From Herbaspirillum sp. SJZ107 (lineage in GTDB: Bacteria > Pseudomonadota > Gammaproteobacteria > Burkholderiales > Burkholderiaceae_D): a stretch of DNA of 64,000 bases. The stretch's first letter is position 1. Each line of letters opens with the position of its first letter. Positions 1 to 7,742 of this stretch are shown in pieces. A program made the position numbers and the translations under genes. Below the pieces are notes generated by a model. That model did no database searches, was not told the origin of the DNA, and worked only from the letters and a program-made list of their open reading frames with translations. The stretch covers positions 1,674,001 to 1,738,000 of the forward strand of contig NZ_VFNH01000001.1 in the NCBI RefSeq assembly GCF_006715485.1, written 5' to 3'.

Positions 1-6
1 GCAGTC

Positions 7-1170
7 CTACATGATCCCTTTTCCGTTGACCGACCCGATGATCTCGTCATAGCGCTCGTTATCGGTCTTGTGCAGATACGCCGCCGTCGTCGCGATATTG
101 GCGTGCCCGGCCGTATCCTGCAGCGTCTTCAGCTGCACCCCATTGTTCGCATGGTTGGTCAGCATGCTGTGGCGCAGCCAGTGTGCCGAGGCCTGGCGCA
201 GCGTCGCCGCGGTGTCGCCGTCGCCCTGGGCATCGGCGGCACGTGCGGCGTCGGCGAACATCGCCTTGATCGCTTCCGACGCCGCCTCGTCCGTGATGCG
301 CGCCAGTTCGCGCGAGCGGCTCGACAGGACCAGCGGCGTGCGGTCCGTGCGGCTGCTTTGCGGCAGCAGTTCGAAGGCCTGGCGGTAGTCGCGGAAGGCT
401 TCCAGCATGTCGGGCGGCACCGGCAGGCGGCGCGGTTTATTTCCCTTGCCGGTGACGTCCAGCCACCAGCGGCCGTTGCCTTCGGTGTAGATCGAGCCCA
501 TCGAGGCGCTGACGATCTCGTTCAGGCGGGCGCCGGTGTGGGCAAAGGCGACCAGCAGGAACCGGTCGCGCGCGCGGCGCCGGAACGCCGCCGGGGTATC
601 GGCCGGACGGCTGGAAACGGTCTGCAGGGCCAGTGCGATCGCGCCCTGGGTCAGGTAGCGCGTGATCCGGCTGGCCGACGGCGCCCGCACGTTGCGCACC
701 AGTGCACCCGGATTGCGGCGCAAATAGCCGGTCTGTTCGGCAAAGCCCATCAGGCCCTTCACCGCGATCATGGCCTGGCGTCGGCTCGGATCCGACAGCG
801 GTCCGGTGAATGGCCGGTACTGCGGATGGCTGCGCGGCCATTTGGTGGTCGACACCCAGCCAGGTGGCGGATTCTTGAGGAATTCCTTGTAGCTGTTCAG
901 GTCGGCGACATTCAGCTGGACCAGGGTTTTCCTGGCTTCTTCGCGGCACCAGGTCAGGAAGCGGAACAATTCCTTCTGCGTGTTCTGGATCGACTTCGCG
1001 CTCAGTTCGCCGTGGGCGATGAACTCCCGCGCCAGTTCGATGTCGGTAGTGGCTTCGGTGATGGCATCGTCGGCCAGGCGGTACATCTTGACGTGCATGC
1101 GCCCACTCTCTCCGGTGGCGATCTCTTCCGGTTGGGATGGGCCCAGGTCGATTGGGGTAAAGTCTGGCAT
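7..1170 (-). CDS. Tyrosine site-specific recombinase (phage-type integrase)
   Basis: A 387-residue protein with the full tyrosine-recombinase catalytic set in the C-terminal half: Arg at about 215 (GARLNEI), HWLRH with His330 and Arg333, GHANIATT with His356, and the nucleophile Tyr365 in AAYLH. Residues 40-180 resemble the SAM-like core-binding domain. The reading frame stays open upstream to about 1647, but I chose the ATG at 1170 because the upstream part has no domain-like sequence, runs through an inverted repeat, and a plausible extended -10 box lies about 50 bases before this ATG. It cuts and rejoins DNA at specific sites. No excisionase, phage genes or att duplication are visible here, so it may belong to an element extending left of the window or be a solitary integrase. 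Confidence 0.88.
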   Translation of the reverse strand: MPDFTPIDLGPSQPEEIATGESGRMHVKMYRLADDAITEATTDIELAREFIAHGELSAKSIQNTQKELFRFLTWCREEARKTLVQLNVADLNSYKEFLKNPPPGWVSTTKWPRSHPQYRPFTGPLSDPSRRQAMIAVKGLMGFAEQTGYLRRNPGALVRNVRAPSASRITRYLTQGAIALALQTVSSRPADTPAAFRRRARDRFLLVAFAHTGARLNEIVSASMGSIYTEGNGRWWLDVTGKGNKPRRLPVPPDMLEAFRDYRQAFELLPQSSRTDRTPLVLSSRSRELARITDEAASEAIKAMFADAARAADAQGDGDTAATLRQASAHWLRHSMLTNHANNGVQLKTLQDTAGHANIATTAAYLHKTDNERYDEIIGSVNGKGIM

Positions 1171-1221
1171 ACGATGCTTGGGAATACGGTTTGACGGGCT
1201 GGTAGGGCTGTATCTATGTAC

Positions 1222-1230
1222 AGTATAGCA
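1222..1230 (-). promoter_or_regulatory. Candidate extended -10 promoter of the recombinase
   Basis: On the minus strand this reads TGCTATACT, an extended -10 element (TGn plus TATACT). It lies about 50 bases upstream of the recombinase ATG. No good -35 box is visible at 17 bp spacing, which is tolerated for extended -10 promoters. Confidence 0.4.
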
Positions 1231-1348
1231 TTTGCGCTGTTCCGATCTCGAACTCGACAATATATTTGGTAATGTCGAGTTTAAGATTTCAGGAAAAAGA
1301 CCAATTCTGCTTCCGCCCTGGTGGCAGAAAACGTTCATGCCTCGAAGC

Positions 1349-1410
1349 CACCTGTTCATGGCCCGTGAATCCAGCTTCGCGTTTGATGGATTCCGGGCTA
1401 TGAACAGGTG
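1349..1410. repeat. Long near-perfect inverted repeat upstream of the integrase
   Basis: The arms at 1349-1373 and 1387-1410 start CACCTGTTCAT on one side and end ATGAACAGGTG on the other. They are complementary over about 24 bases with one substitution and one extra base, around a 13-base loop (GCTTCGCGTTTGA). The hairpin lies 180-240 bases upstream of the recombinase start. It could be a recombination site, a recombinase-binding array, or a remnant of a folded mobile-element end. Confidence 0.7.
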
Positions 1411-1499
1411 TCCGCAGATAATCACACTGCGGCAGGCCCACGGTCGATCCCGCTCGCGCAGCCCCTGCTCTGCGCGGTCACGTGAAGGATCCCAGGCTG

Positions 1500-3806
1500 T
1501 CAGAAGTTCGCCTTGAACTGCACGCCGAGCGTACGCGGTTCGTTCAAGATGCCGGTCAGGTTGTCGAAGTCGATCGCGCCCACGACCTGCACGCGGTCGG
1601 TGATGTTGCGTGCGAAGGCAGCCACTTCGTACTTCCCGTCGCTCCATTTATAGCCGATGCGCGCCCCGCCCTCCACCAGCGAGCGCGCCTTGTATTCCTT
1701 GGCCTCGTACAGGAACATATTGTAGGTACTGCGGTAAGCCCAATCGGTCGAAGCCGAGAACACGCCGTTTCCGATCGGCGTGCTGTAGAACAGGGAAAAG
1801 TTCGCTTGCCATTTCGGCGCGCGCGGCAGCGGATTGCCATCGATGCGCACCGTGCCGGGGAACGGTCCGGCCGCGTTGGTCACCGTGCATCCTGCGCGTC
1901 CGCCGGTATTCGCAAAGTTGCCGCATTGCTGGACGAACAGCGAGGCATCCTTGATCTCGGTGTCGTTGTAGCTCGCGCCGACCGTCATGCGCAGGGCATC
2001 GCTCAACACTGCCTGCAGGTCGAGCTCGACGCCCTGCCCGGTCACCTTGTCGGCATTGATGAGCTGGTTCATGTTGATCACGCCGCTGCCCGCGGTTAGC
2101 TGCTTGTCCTTGACACGGTATCGGAACACGCTGGCCGAAAGGCGTGCGCGGCGATCGAACAGCTCTTCCTTGATGCCGGCCTCGAACGACAGGGCTTTCT
2201 CGGCGCCCGCGAACGACGGCCGGTCCGCCAGGCCGTTCAGGCGGCCCTGCATCGACGGTGCGCGGTAGCCGGTGGCGATGCGGCCGAACAGGTTGGTGTC
2301 CTTGTCGAGCGCATAGGTGCCGCTCAGGTCCCAGCTGATGTTGCTGGAGTCGTTATTGATGACGAACGGACCGGCCGTGGTGGCTTCGACGCGCGTGGCC
2401 GAAAAATCCTTCGAGTCGCGGGTGTAGCGCAGGCCGCCGCGCACCTTCAGCCTGTCGCTGACGGTGTAGTTCAGCGATCCGAACGCGGCCCACGACTTGG
2501 TCGACTGGTCTTGCGTGGCGTAGAACGGATTCTGCGGATTGCCCGGTGCGAGCGAGTCGAAGCTGATGCTGTCGATGCGGATGTCTTCGTTGAAGAAGAA
2601 CAGGCCGCCAATCCACTGCAACGGACCCGCAATGTTCGACTCGGCACGGAATTCCTGGGTGAACTGCCTATGGTTGGGCAGCACGTCGGCAGTCTCGACG
2701 ACGAAGGGAATGTAGCCCGGCCCCGTCGGCTGGGCGTACACCGCGCCGTAGCCGCCGTCGACGTCGGCGCGGCTGTAGAATTCCGCCGTTTCGTAGCCGG
2801 TAATCGAGTGCAGCGTGACCTGGTCGAGATTCCAGCGCATGCGCAGGCTGGCGCCATGGGTGCGCAGGGTCTGCTTGTTCACGCCGTCGGTCGGGTAGGA
2901 ATCGTAATCGAATCCATCGATCAGGTCGCTGGTGCCTTGCTTGATGATATTGGCACGGAACAGCGTCGCGTTGTTGTCGAGGTCGCGGGCGTGCACGTTC
3001 AGCAGCGCGCTGAAGGCCTTGTTTGGCTGGAACAGCAGCTGGAGGCGGCCGGCGTTGTCGTGATAGCCTTCCAGGTCACGGGTTCCGGTCGGACGCGGAT
3101 TGTGCACCCGGTCGTCGCGGTTCTGCGACTGCAGCGATACCCGCGCGGCAACGGTCTCGCCCAGCGGGAGATTGAAGACGCCTTCCGCATTCTTGGCGCC
3201 GTAGTTGCCGGCACCAATGGTCAGGTAACCTTCGGTCTTGAACACCGGGCGCGCCGAATCGAACTTGATGACGCCGGCGGGCGAATTGCGGCCGAACAGC
3301 GTGCCCTGCGGACCACGCAGCACCTCGACTCGTTCCGTGTCGAAGACCGGGAAGCCCTTCAGCATCGGGCTTTCCTGCACGATATCGTCGACCACCAGAC
3401 CAACCGGTTGCGACGCATTCAGGTCGAAGTCGGTGTTGCCCTGGCCGCGGATGTAGAAACGCGGGAACGAGCGCCCATAGTCGGACTCGATACTGAGGCT
3501 GGGCGCACGCCCGGAAAGGAAGCGGATGTCCTGGGCGCCGGCGGTCAAGGTGTCGAGCCGGTCGCCGCTGATGGCAGTGATCGACATTGGCACCTCGCGG
3601 ATGTTTTCCGCCCGGCGCTGGGCAGTGACGATCACCACATCGAGGCGCTGCGTACCCTGCCCGGCATTTGCCTGCGCGGCAGGCGCGCTTTCCGGCGCGA
3701 CGCTTTCTTGTGCCCACGCGGTTTGCATGGGGAAAGCGCCAATGATGGCAAGACATACGAGACTACGGCGGCCTGCGCGCGGCAGGGTCATCTGGATTGG
3801 CTTCAT
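1500..3806 (-). CDS. TonB-dependent outer-membrane receptor
   Basis: A 768-residue outer-membrane receptor of the iron/vitamin/carbohydrate uptake type. It has a signal peptide (residues 1-33, cleaved near AWAQ), a plug domain (about 60-170, with VTAQRR, the FYIRGQG segment and VEVLRGPQGTLFGRN), then a 22-strand barrel ending in a terminal Phe (QFKANF), as the assembly machinery requires. The start at 3806 follows a good Shine-Dalgarno sequence (AAGGAAAAG); frame upstream of it is spurious. No tonB, exbB, sigma/anti-sigma pair or substrate enzyme is adjacent, and there is no N-terminal signalling extension, so the ligand is unknown. The GQGNTDFDLN and VGLVVDDIVQ sequences fit receptors usually linked to complex carbon or siderophore uptake. 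Confidence 0.92.
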   Translation of the reverse strand: MKPIQMTLPRAGRRSLVCLAIIGAFPMQTAWAQESVAPESAPAAQANAGQGTQRLDVVIVTAQRRAENIREVPMSITAISGDRLDTLTAGAQDIRFLSGRAPSLSIESDYGRSFPRFYIRGQGNTDFDLNASQPVGLVVDDIVQESPMLKGFPVFDTERVEVLRGPQGTLFGRNSPAGVIKFDSARPVFKTEGYLTIGAGNYGAKNAEGVFNLPLGETVAARVSLQSQNRDDRVHNPRPTGTRDLEGYHDNAGRLQLLFQPNKAFSALLNVHARDLDNNATLFRANIIKQGTSDLIDGFDYDSYPTDGVNKQTLRTHGASLRMRWNLDQVTLHSITGYETAEFYSRADVDGGYGAVYAQPTGPGYIPFVVETADVLPNHRQFTQEFRAESNIAGPLQWIGGLFFFNEDIRIDSISFDSLAPGNPQNPFYATQDQSTKSWAAFGSLNYTVSDRLKVRGGLRYTRDSKDFSATRVEATTAGPFVINNDSSNISWDLSGTYALDKDTNLFGRIATGYRAPSMQGRLNGLADRPSFAGAEKALSFEAGIKEELFDRRARLSASVFRYRVKDKQLTAGSGVINMNQLINADKVTGQGVELDLQAVLSDALRMTVGASYNDTEIKDASLFVQQCGNFANTGGRAGCTVTNAAGPFPGTVRIDGNPLPRAPKWQANFSLFYSTPIGNGVFSASTDWAYRSTYNMFLYEAKEYKARSLVEGGARIGYKWSDGKYEVAAFARNITDRVQVVGAIDFDNLTGILNEPRTLGVQFKANF

Positions 3807-3865
3807 TCTTTTCCTTGCGTCGTGAGGCCGGCATCGTAAAAGACCGGCCTGCTTGTAAAGACGCA

Positions 3866-3894
3866 AGTTTAATATTTTGGCATGAGTAGTCCAA
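3866..3894 (-). promoter_or_regulatory. Sigma-70 promoter candidate for the TonB-dependent receptor
   Basis: On the minus strand: TTGGAC (3889-3894), a 17-base spacer, then TAAACT (3866-3871). The predicted transcript start is about 55 bases before the receptor ATG. No clear Fur box was seen around it. Confidence 0.5.
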
Positions 3895-3990
3895 GGAAAA
3901 GTTCGCACGGCGAGGCTTTTTTGCGAATTTGAACAGGCTGCGGAATCAGGGCGCTCCGCCCTTCTTCGCCGACCGGCATTTCAACCGTGT

Positions 3991-4019
3991 TTGCACCCAT
4001 CGCTGACGTACGGGACAAT
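3991..4019 (+). promoter_or_regulatory. Sigma-70 promoter candidate for the small-gene pair
   Basis: TTGCAC (3991-3996), a 17-base spacer and GACAAT (4014-4019), ending 35 bases before the ATG at 4055. It probably drives the two small genes at 4055 and 4356. Confidence 0.4.
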
Positions 4020-4054
4020 GAGCGAAACGACAACGTCATCCGAAAGGAGCATCG

Positions 4055-4333
4055 ATGAGCATCACGGTCAAGAACACCACGCCGGACACGACCAGGGTCA
4101 CCCTGTTCGGCGAACTGCAGGACGGCACCTTCGACGCCAAGGTCATGGGCGAAACCGACGTGCCATACACCCGTTACTGGGACAACGAGGTCGAGCAGCG
4201 CATGGTCTATATCGAGCCGGATGCGGACCAGCTGAAAGCGATCCTGGCCGCGCTCAACGCGCGCCGCCTGACCATGGAACAGCTGGTCGAATTCGGCAGC
4301 GCCGGCGGCGGCACTTCCGACATTCCGGTTTGA
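4055..4333 (+). CDS. Small hypothetical protein (92 aa)
   Basis: I do not recognise this family. The product is small, soluble and acidic, with no signal peptide or membrane segment; the N-terminal half looks beta-rich (SITVKNTTPDTTRVTLFGEL) and residues 65-85 look helical. A strong ribosome-binding site (GAAAGGAG) sits seven bases before the ATG, codon use matches the neighbours, and a promoter candidate lies just upstream, so it is very likely a real gene. It is followed after 22 bases by another small gene on the same strand and is probably cotranscribed with it. Confidence 0.7.
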   Translation: MSITVKNTTPDTTRVTLFGELQDGTFDAKVMGETDVPYTRYWDNEVEQRMVYIEPDADQLKAILAALNARRLTMEQLVEFGSAGGGTSDIPV

Positions 4334-4355
4334 CTATCTATATAGAGGACGCATC

Positions 4356-4754
4356 ATGAGCAGCACGAACAATACGACCCCGGGCGCCAGCCACACCTCA
4401 AGCGACGGCCAGTCGGTCACGATCGGCGTCGGCAATCCGACCAGCGGCGAGGAAGGCGCTACCCTCACCCATGAGACGATGCAGGAAACCGGCGGCAGCG
4501 GCGGCGACGCCCTGACCAAGCCGCGGGACCTGGAAACGGCGCCGCCCGCCCCGGTATCGTCCGAGGCCGCGCAGCGCGAGCAGGCCAGCGCAACCGCGGC
4601 GCCGGAAGGCGCCGGCAGCGATGCCACCGCGATCGCGCGCGGCTACCAGGACACGCGCAGCGGCCAGGCCGGACGCGGCGAAACCGGCCTGGGTACGCCG
4701 GAAACCGGCGGCAACCAGGACGAAAGCGACCTGCCGCCACCGCGCAAGAACTGA
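4356..4754 (+). CDS. Disordered low-complexity hypothetical protein (132 aa)
   Basis: A hydrophilic 132-residue protein rich in Gly, Ser, Thr, Ala, Glu and Gln, predicted by eye to be disordered. It has no signal peptide, membrane segment or known catalytic motif. The composition resembles hydrophilin-like stress proteins, but that is only an analogy. The preceding AGAGGACGCATC supplies a ribosome-binding site, and the gene starts 22 bases after the upstream small gene, suggesting one transcript. It converges on the copper-storage gene, with 10 bases between the stop codons. Confidence 0.6.
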   Translation: MSSTNNTTPGASHTSSDGQSVTIGVGNPTSGEEGATLTHETMQETGGSGGDALTKPRDLETAPPAPVSSEAAQREQASATAAPEGAGSDATAIARGYQDTRSGQAGRGETGLGTPETGGNQDESDLPPPRKN

Positions 4755-4764
4755 GCCGGCCCGG

Positions 4765-5100
4765 TCAGGCGGCTTGCGCCATGCGCAGGCAGGCGTCGGC
4801 GCAGTCGCGGCATGCGCGGGCGCAAGCCTGGCAATGGTCCATCTGGTGCTTGCCGCATTCCTCGGCACAGGCGGTGCAGACTTCGGCGCACAGGCGGCAC
4901 AGCTGCTGCGCAAAGTCGCTGCCGCGCGCCATGAAGCCGGCGGCCGCGCGGCAGATCTGGGCGCAATCCATGTCGTGGGCGATGCAGCCCGCCATCATTT
5001 TTATGTCCTCTTCCTGCAGGCAGGAGGCGGCGCAATAATCGCAGGCGGTTGCACAGGCGTAACAGGCGTCGATACAGGCTTTCAAGGGGTCTTGCAGCAT
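4765..5100 (-). CDS. Four-helix-bundle copper storage protein (Csp/DUF326 type)
   Basis: A 111-residue protein with 19 cysteines spaced i, i+3, i+4 or i+7 along four helices (for example ACIDACYACATAC, LCRLCAEVCTACAEEC, CQACARACRDCADAC). Copper storage proteins of the Csp family use this pattern to hold many Cu(I) ions inside a four-helix bundle. There is no signal peptide, so it resembles cytosolic Csp3 rather than exported Csp1. I chose the ATG at 5100, preceded by GGAG, over an in-frame start 13 codons upstream, because the helix bundle begins at MLQDPLKAC. No copper ATPase, cueR or multicopper oxidase gene is adjacent. Confidence 0.88.
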   Translation of the reverse strand: MLQDPLKACIDACYACATACDYCAASCLQEEDIKMMAGCIAHDMDCAQICRAAAGFMARGSDFAQQLCRLCAEVCTACAEECGKHQMDHCQACARACRDCADACLRMAQAA

Positions 5101-5208
5101 CGTGATCTCCACATCGGCTTGAAAACCACAGCTTAGCATGCATGCATTTGTCCAAATGCGACGTTAGGCCGGAGCAACATGGGGTCGTCGGAACGGCCCC
5201 ATCTGCGC

Positions 5209-6531
5209 TTATTTCTGCGGCGCTGGCTTGACCACCGCCCCGCCCTTCATCACGAAGGTCACGCGCGTCAGCTCGGCCGGGTCCTGCAAGGGATCCCCGC
5301 CGACCGCGATCAGATCCGCATACTTGCCCGGGCTGACCGAACCGATACGGTCTTTCCACCCCAGCAGGTCGGCACCGTTGATGGTGGCGGCCTGGATCGC
5401 CTGCATCGGCGTCATGCCGTACTTGACCATGTAGTAAAACTGGCGCGCATTGTCCCCGTGCGGGTAGACGCCGGCATCGGTGCCGAACGCCATTTTCACG
5501 CCGGCGCGGAAGGCTTTCTGGAAGTTCTCGCGCTGGACGCGGCCGACCATCTTTTCCTTTTCCAGCGATTCCGGCAGCATGCCGGCCTTGGCGCCTTCCT
5601 GCAGGATGTAGTCGTCGTTGTAGATGTCCATGACCACGTACGTGCCCTTCTCGCGCGCCAGGCGAATGCCTTCGTCGTCGATCAGGCTGCCGTGCTCGAC
5701 CGAGTCGACGCCGGCCAGGATCGCATCGCGAATGCTGCTGGCGCCGTGCGCGTGGGCCGCCACCTTGCGGCCCAGTTTATGGGCTTCCTCGACGATTGCG
5801 CGCATTTCTTCCAGCGTCAGCTGCTGGGCGCCGGCTTCGTCGCCTTTCGAGAGCACGCCGCCCGAGGCGCAGATCTTGATCGTGTCGGCACCGTACTTGG
5901 CCATCTCGCGCACCTTGGCGCGCGCCTGCCACGGTCCGTCGGCAACGCCGTTTTCGGTGTAGTGGTAGTCGGCCGGCAGCAGGTTGTTGTCGCAATGGCC
6001 GCCGCGGATGCCGATGGCGTAGCCGGCCACGCGCATGCGCGGACCGGTGATCTCGCCGTCGTTGATGGCGTCGCGCAGCGCGATGTCGCCGAAGCCGCCG
6101 GCGCCGACGTTGCGCACCGTCGTGAAGCCGGCGTCGAGCGTCAGCTTCGCCGCGTGCACGCCGTACATCGCGGCACGGATGTCGGACACGCCCAGCGACT
6201 GGTAGCCGTGCAGCTTGGGGTCGCCGGTCAGGTGGACGTGGGCGTCGATCAGGCCGGGCAGCACGGTCGCGTGCGACAGGTCGATGCGCTCGGCGCCGGC
6301 CGGGACCAGCACGTTGGCGGCCGGGCCGACGGCGGTGATGCGTTGGCCGCTGATCAGGATGACCTGGTCGGCCAGCACCTTGCCGGCGACGACGTCGACC
6401 AGTTTGCCGGCGCGCACGGCGACCACGTGTTCCGCCGCGGCTGCGGCGTTGGCCTGGCTCTGGGCGCCGGCGGGCATGGACGCGACAGCGCCGAGGGCGG
6501 CCAGCATGGCCGCGAGGATGTTGACTTTCAT
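5209..6531 (-). CDS. Secreted metal-dependent amidohydrolase (prolidase/imidazolonepropionase-like)
   Basis: A 440-residue amidohydrolase-superfamily enzyme with a signal peptide (about 1-24, cleaved after PAGAQ), so probably periplasmic. The TIM-barrel metal ligands are visible: HVH in GLIDAHVH, a Lys in DTIKICASGG that may be carbamylated, His in AAHAHG and VEHGS, and Asp in FGTDAG. A C-terminal beta segment (SPGKYADLIAVGGDP) completes the composite domain. Close families include Xaa-Pro dipeptidases and imidazolonepropionase-like hydrolases acting on dipeptides or cyclic amides; the exact substrate cannot be read. Its ATG overlaps the stop of pnuC by four bases (ATGA), so the two are translationally coupled. 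Confidence 0.88.
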   Translation of the reverse strand: MKVNILAAMLAALGAVASMPAGAQSQANAAAAAEHVVAVRAGKLVDVVAGKVLADQVILISGQRITAVGPAANVLVPAGAERIDLSHATVLPGLIDAHVHLTGDPKLHGYQSLGVSDIRAAMYGVHAAKLTLDAGFTTVRNVGAGGFGDIALRDAINDGEITGPRMRVAGYAIGIRGGHCDNNLLPADYHYTENGVADGPWQARAKVREMAKYGADTIKICASGGVLSKGDEAGAQQLTLEEMRAIVEEAHKLGRKVAAHAHGASSIRDAILAGVDSVEHGSLIDDEGIRLAREKGTYVVMDIYNDDYILQEGAKAGMLPESLEKEKMVGRVQRENFQKAFRAGVKMAFGTDAGVYPHGDNARQFYYMVKYGMTPMQAIQAATINGADLLGWKDRIGSVSPGKYADLIAVGGDPLQDPAELTRVTFVMKGGAVVKPAPQK

Positions 6532-7142
6532 GGACGCGAACTTTCGATGGTGTCGAGGGACGGGGAAACCTGGCTATCGGTGGCGGCCTGCAGCGCCAGC
6601 CGCCGCCAGTTGCGCCAGGAGACCACGGCGTTCAGCCAGAAGCCGGCGTACAGGACCGCGGTCAGGTACAGGCCGCGGCTGGCATACAGCGGCACGGCGA
6701 TGGTATTCACGAGCAGCCAGAAGCCCCAGTTCTCGACGCGGCGCCCCATCATCAGCACCTGGGCGATGATCGAGAACACCAGCACGGTGGAATCGGGGAA
6801 CGGCGCGAAGGCGTCGGTATGGAAGTGCAGCAGTGCGCCGTAGGCAGCGGTGCCGGCGATGCCGAGCACGGCGGTGCCGATGAGGCCGGCGCGGCTGGCA
6901 TGGGTGATCGGGAGCGGCTTGCCATGGGCGCCGCGCAGCCAGGTCCACCAGCCGTAGAAGCTGGTGGCGACGAAGAACACCTGCAGCGCCACGTCGGCGT
7001 ACAGGCGGTTTTCGGAGAACAGTGCGCCGAACAGCGCGCAGCCGATGATGCCGGTCCACCAGGTATGGACGCTGTTACGCCCGGCCAGCACGATGGCAAG
7101 GGCGGTAAATATATTGGCCGCGATCTCGAGCGGTCCGATCAT
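6528..7142 (-). CDS. pnuC: Nicotinamide riboside transporter PnuC
   Basis: A 204-residue integral membrane protein of the PnuC family, facilitating uptake of nicotinamide riboside for NAD salvage. Seven hydrophobic segments can be seen, with conserved aromatic motifs such as NSVHTWWTGIIGC, FYGWWTWLRG and NWGFWLLVNTIAVPLY. Its stop overlaps the start of the secreted amidohydrolase by four bases. The ATG at 7142 is itself overlapped by the stop of a nine-codon leader ORF that carries the strong ribosome-binding site, so pnuC may rely on translational coupling. No nadR or NR kinase gene is adjacent, but de novo NAD genes (nadB, nadC, nadA) lie within 10 kb. Confidence 0.93.
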   Translation of the reverse strand: MIGPLEIAANIFTALAIVLAGRNSVHTWWTGIIGCALFGALFSENRLYADVALQVFFVATSFYGWWTWLRGAHGKPLPITHASRAGLIGTAVLGIAGTAAYGALLHFHTDAFAPFPDSTVLVFSIIAQVLMMGRRVENWGFWLLVNTIAVPLYASRGLYLTAVLYAGFWLNAVVSWRNWRRLALQAATDSQVSPSLDTIESSRP

Positions 7143-7168
7143 CCTGCCCTGCCCCTGCTCAGCTTCAT
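7139..7168 (-). CDS. Possible nine-codon leader peptide upstream of pnuC
   Basis: A short frame encoding MKLSRGRAG starts at ATG 7166-7168, six bases after an excellent AAGGAG. Its TGA stop (7139-7141) overlaps the pnuC ATG as ATGA. The pnuC start has no comparable ribosome-binding site, and no in-frame ATG, GTG or TTG lies upstream. Ribosomes ending the leader could therefore restart on pnuC. Expression of the peptide is inference. Confidence 0.4.
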   Translation of the reverse strand: MKLSRGRAG

Positions 7169-7244
7169 CGATGCTCCTTATTCAAGAAGCATGTACTGTA
7201 CGCCAGCCGCGCTGTTCCTTGCAAGTAAGTAATTAATAAGGCGA

Positions 7245-7742
7245 CTACAGCTTGATCGTGTCGTGTTCGCTGTCCAGGTCCGGCTTCTGGCCGGTGATCG
7301 CGGCCTTGGCCATCGCGAACAGCTGCACCATCTTGCTGTCGTGGTTGTCCCAATACTCGGCCGAGTGCGGATCGACGCGGACCAGCACGGCATGCTCGTC
7401 GTCCGGGCCGGCCGGGAACCAGGCCTGGGCACCGGCGTTCCACTTACTGCGGATGAGTTCGCGATCCACCACGCGTTCGGCGGTACCGCTGATCGAGACG
7501 TACAGGCTGTCGTCCGGCTTGGCGAAAGCGAGGTTGACCAGCGGACGGTGGGCGATGCAGTTCCACAGGCCGGTCAGGGTCGAGGTGAAGAACCAGATGC
7601 CGCCATCCTTGTCGACCTCTTCCTTGGTCATGGGCTGGCTGAGCAGGTGGCCGTGCTGGTCCTGCCAGGTGAACATCGGGAAGCGGACGTCCGCGATCTT
7701 GGCGGTCAGGGCGGCGACTTTGTCGCTGTCATGGGTGCTCAT
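7245..7742 (-). CDS. General stress protein 26-like, PNPOx-fold flavin-binding protein
   Basis: A 165-residue protein of the pyridoxamine 5'-phosphate oxidase-like split-barrel fold, closest to the general stress protein 26 group. These proteins bind FMN, FAD or related cofactors; the physiological reaction is mostly unknown. Family features include the beta strands around RFPMFTWQDQHGHLLSQPMT, GGIWFFTSTLTG (cofactor-phosphate region), VNLAFAKPDDSLYVSISGTAERV and the acidic C-terminal region HSAEYWDNHDSKMVQLF. The ATG at 7742 has an AAGGAC ribosome-binding site. It is a single gene with an 18-bp perfect palindrome 31 bases upstream, probably an operator. It diverges from the glycosyltransferase at 8156. 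Confidence 0.85.
   Translation of the reverse strand: MSTHDSDKVAALTAKIADVRFPMFTWQDQHGHLLSQPMTKEEVDKDGGIWFFTSTLTGLWNCIAHRPLVNLAFAKPDDSLYVSISGTAERVVDRELIRSKWNAGAQAWFPAGPDDEHAVLVRVDPHSAEYWDNHDSKMVQLFAMAKAAITGQKPDLDSEHDTIKL

Larger units (their letters stand above)
1171..1499. other. Intergenic region with inverted repeat
   Basis: This 329-base stretch separates the recombinase from the TonB-dependent receptor. It holds the recombinase promoter candidate and a long near-perfect inverted repeat at 1349-1410. GTTCATG also recurs as a direct copy at about 1333 and 1354. No convincing gene was seen. Confidence 0.5.

Noticed and set aside
1171..1647. N-terminal extension of the recombinase by up to 159 codons
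   Set aside because: It would read through the inverted repeat and the candidate promoter, and has no domain-like sequence.
7143..7244. A riboswitch in front of pnuC
   Set aside because: I could not find a paired structure matching a known NAD or preQ1-type aptamer; the leader ORF explains the region better.
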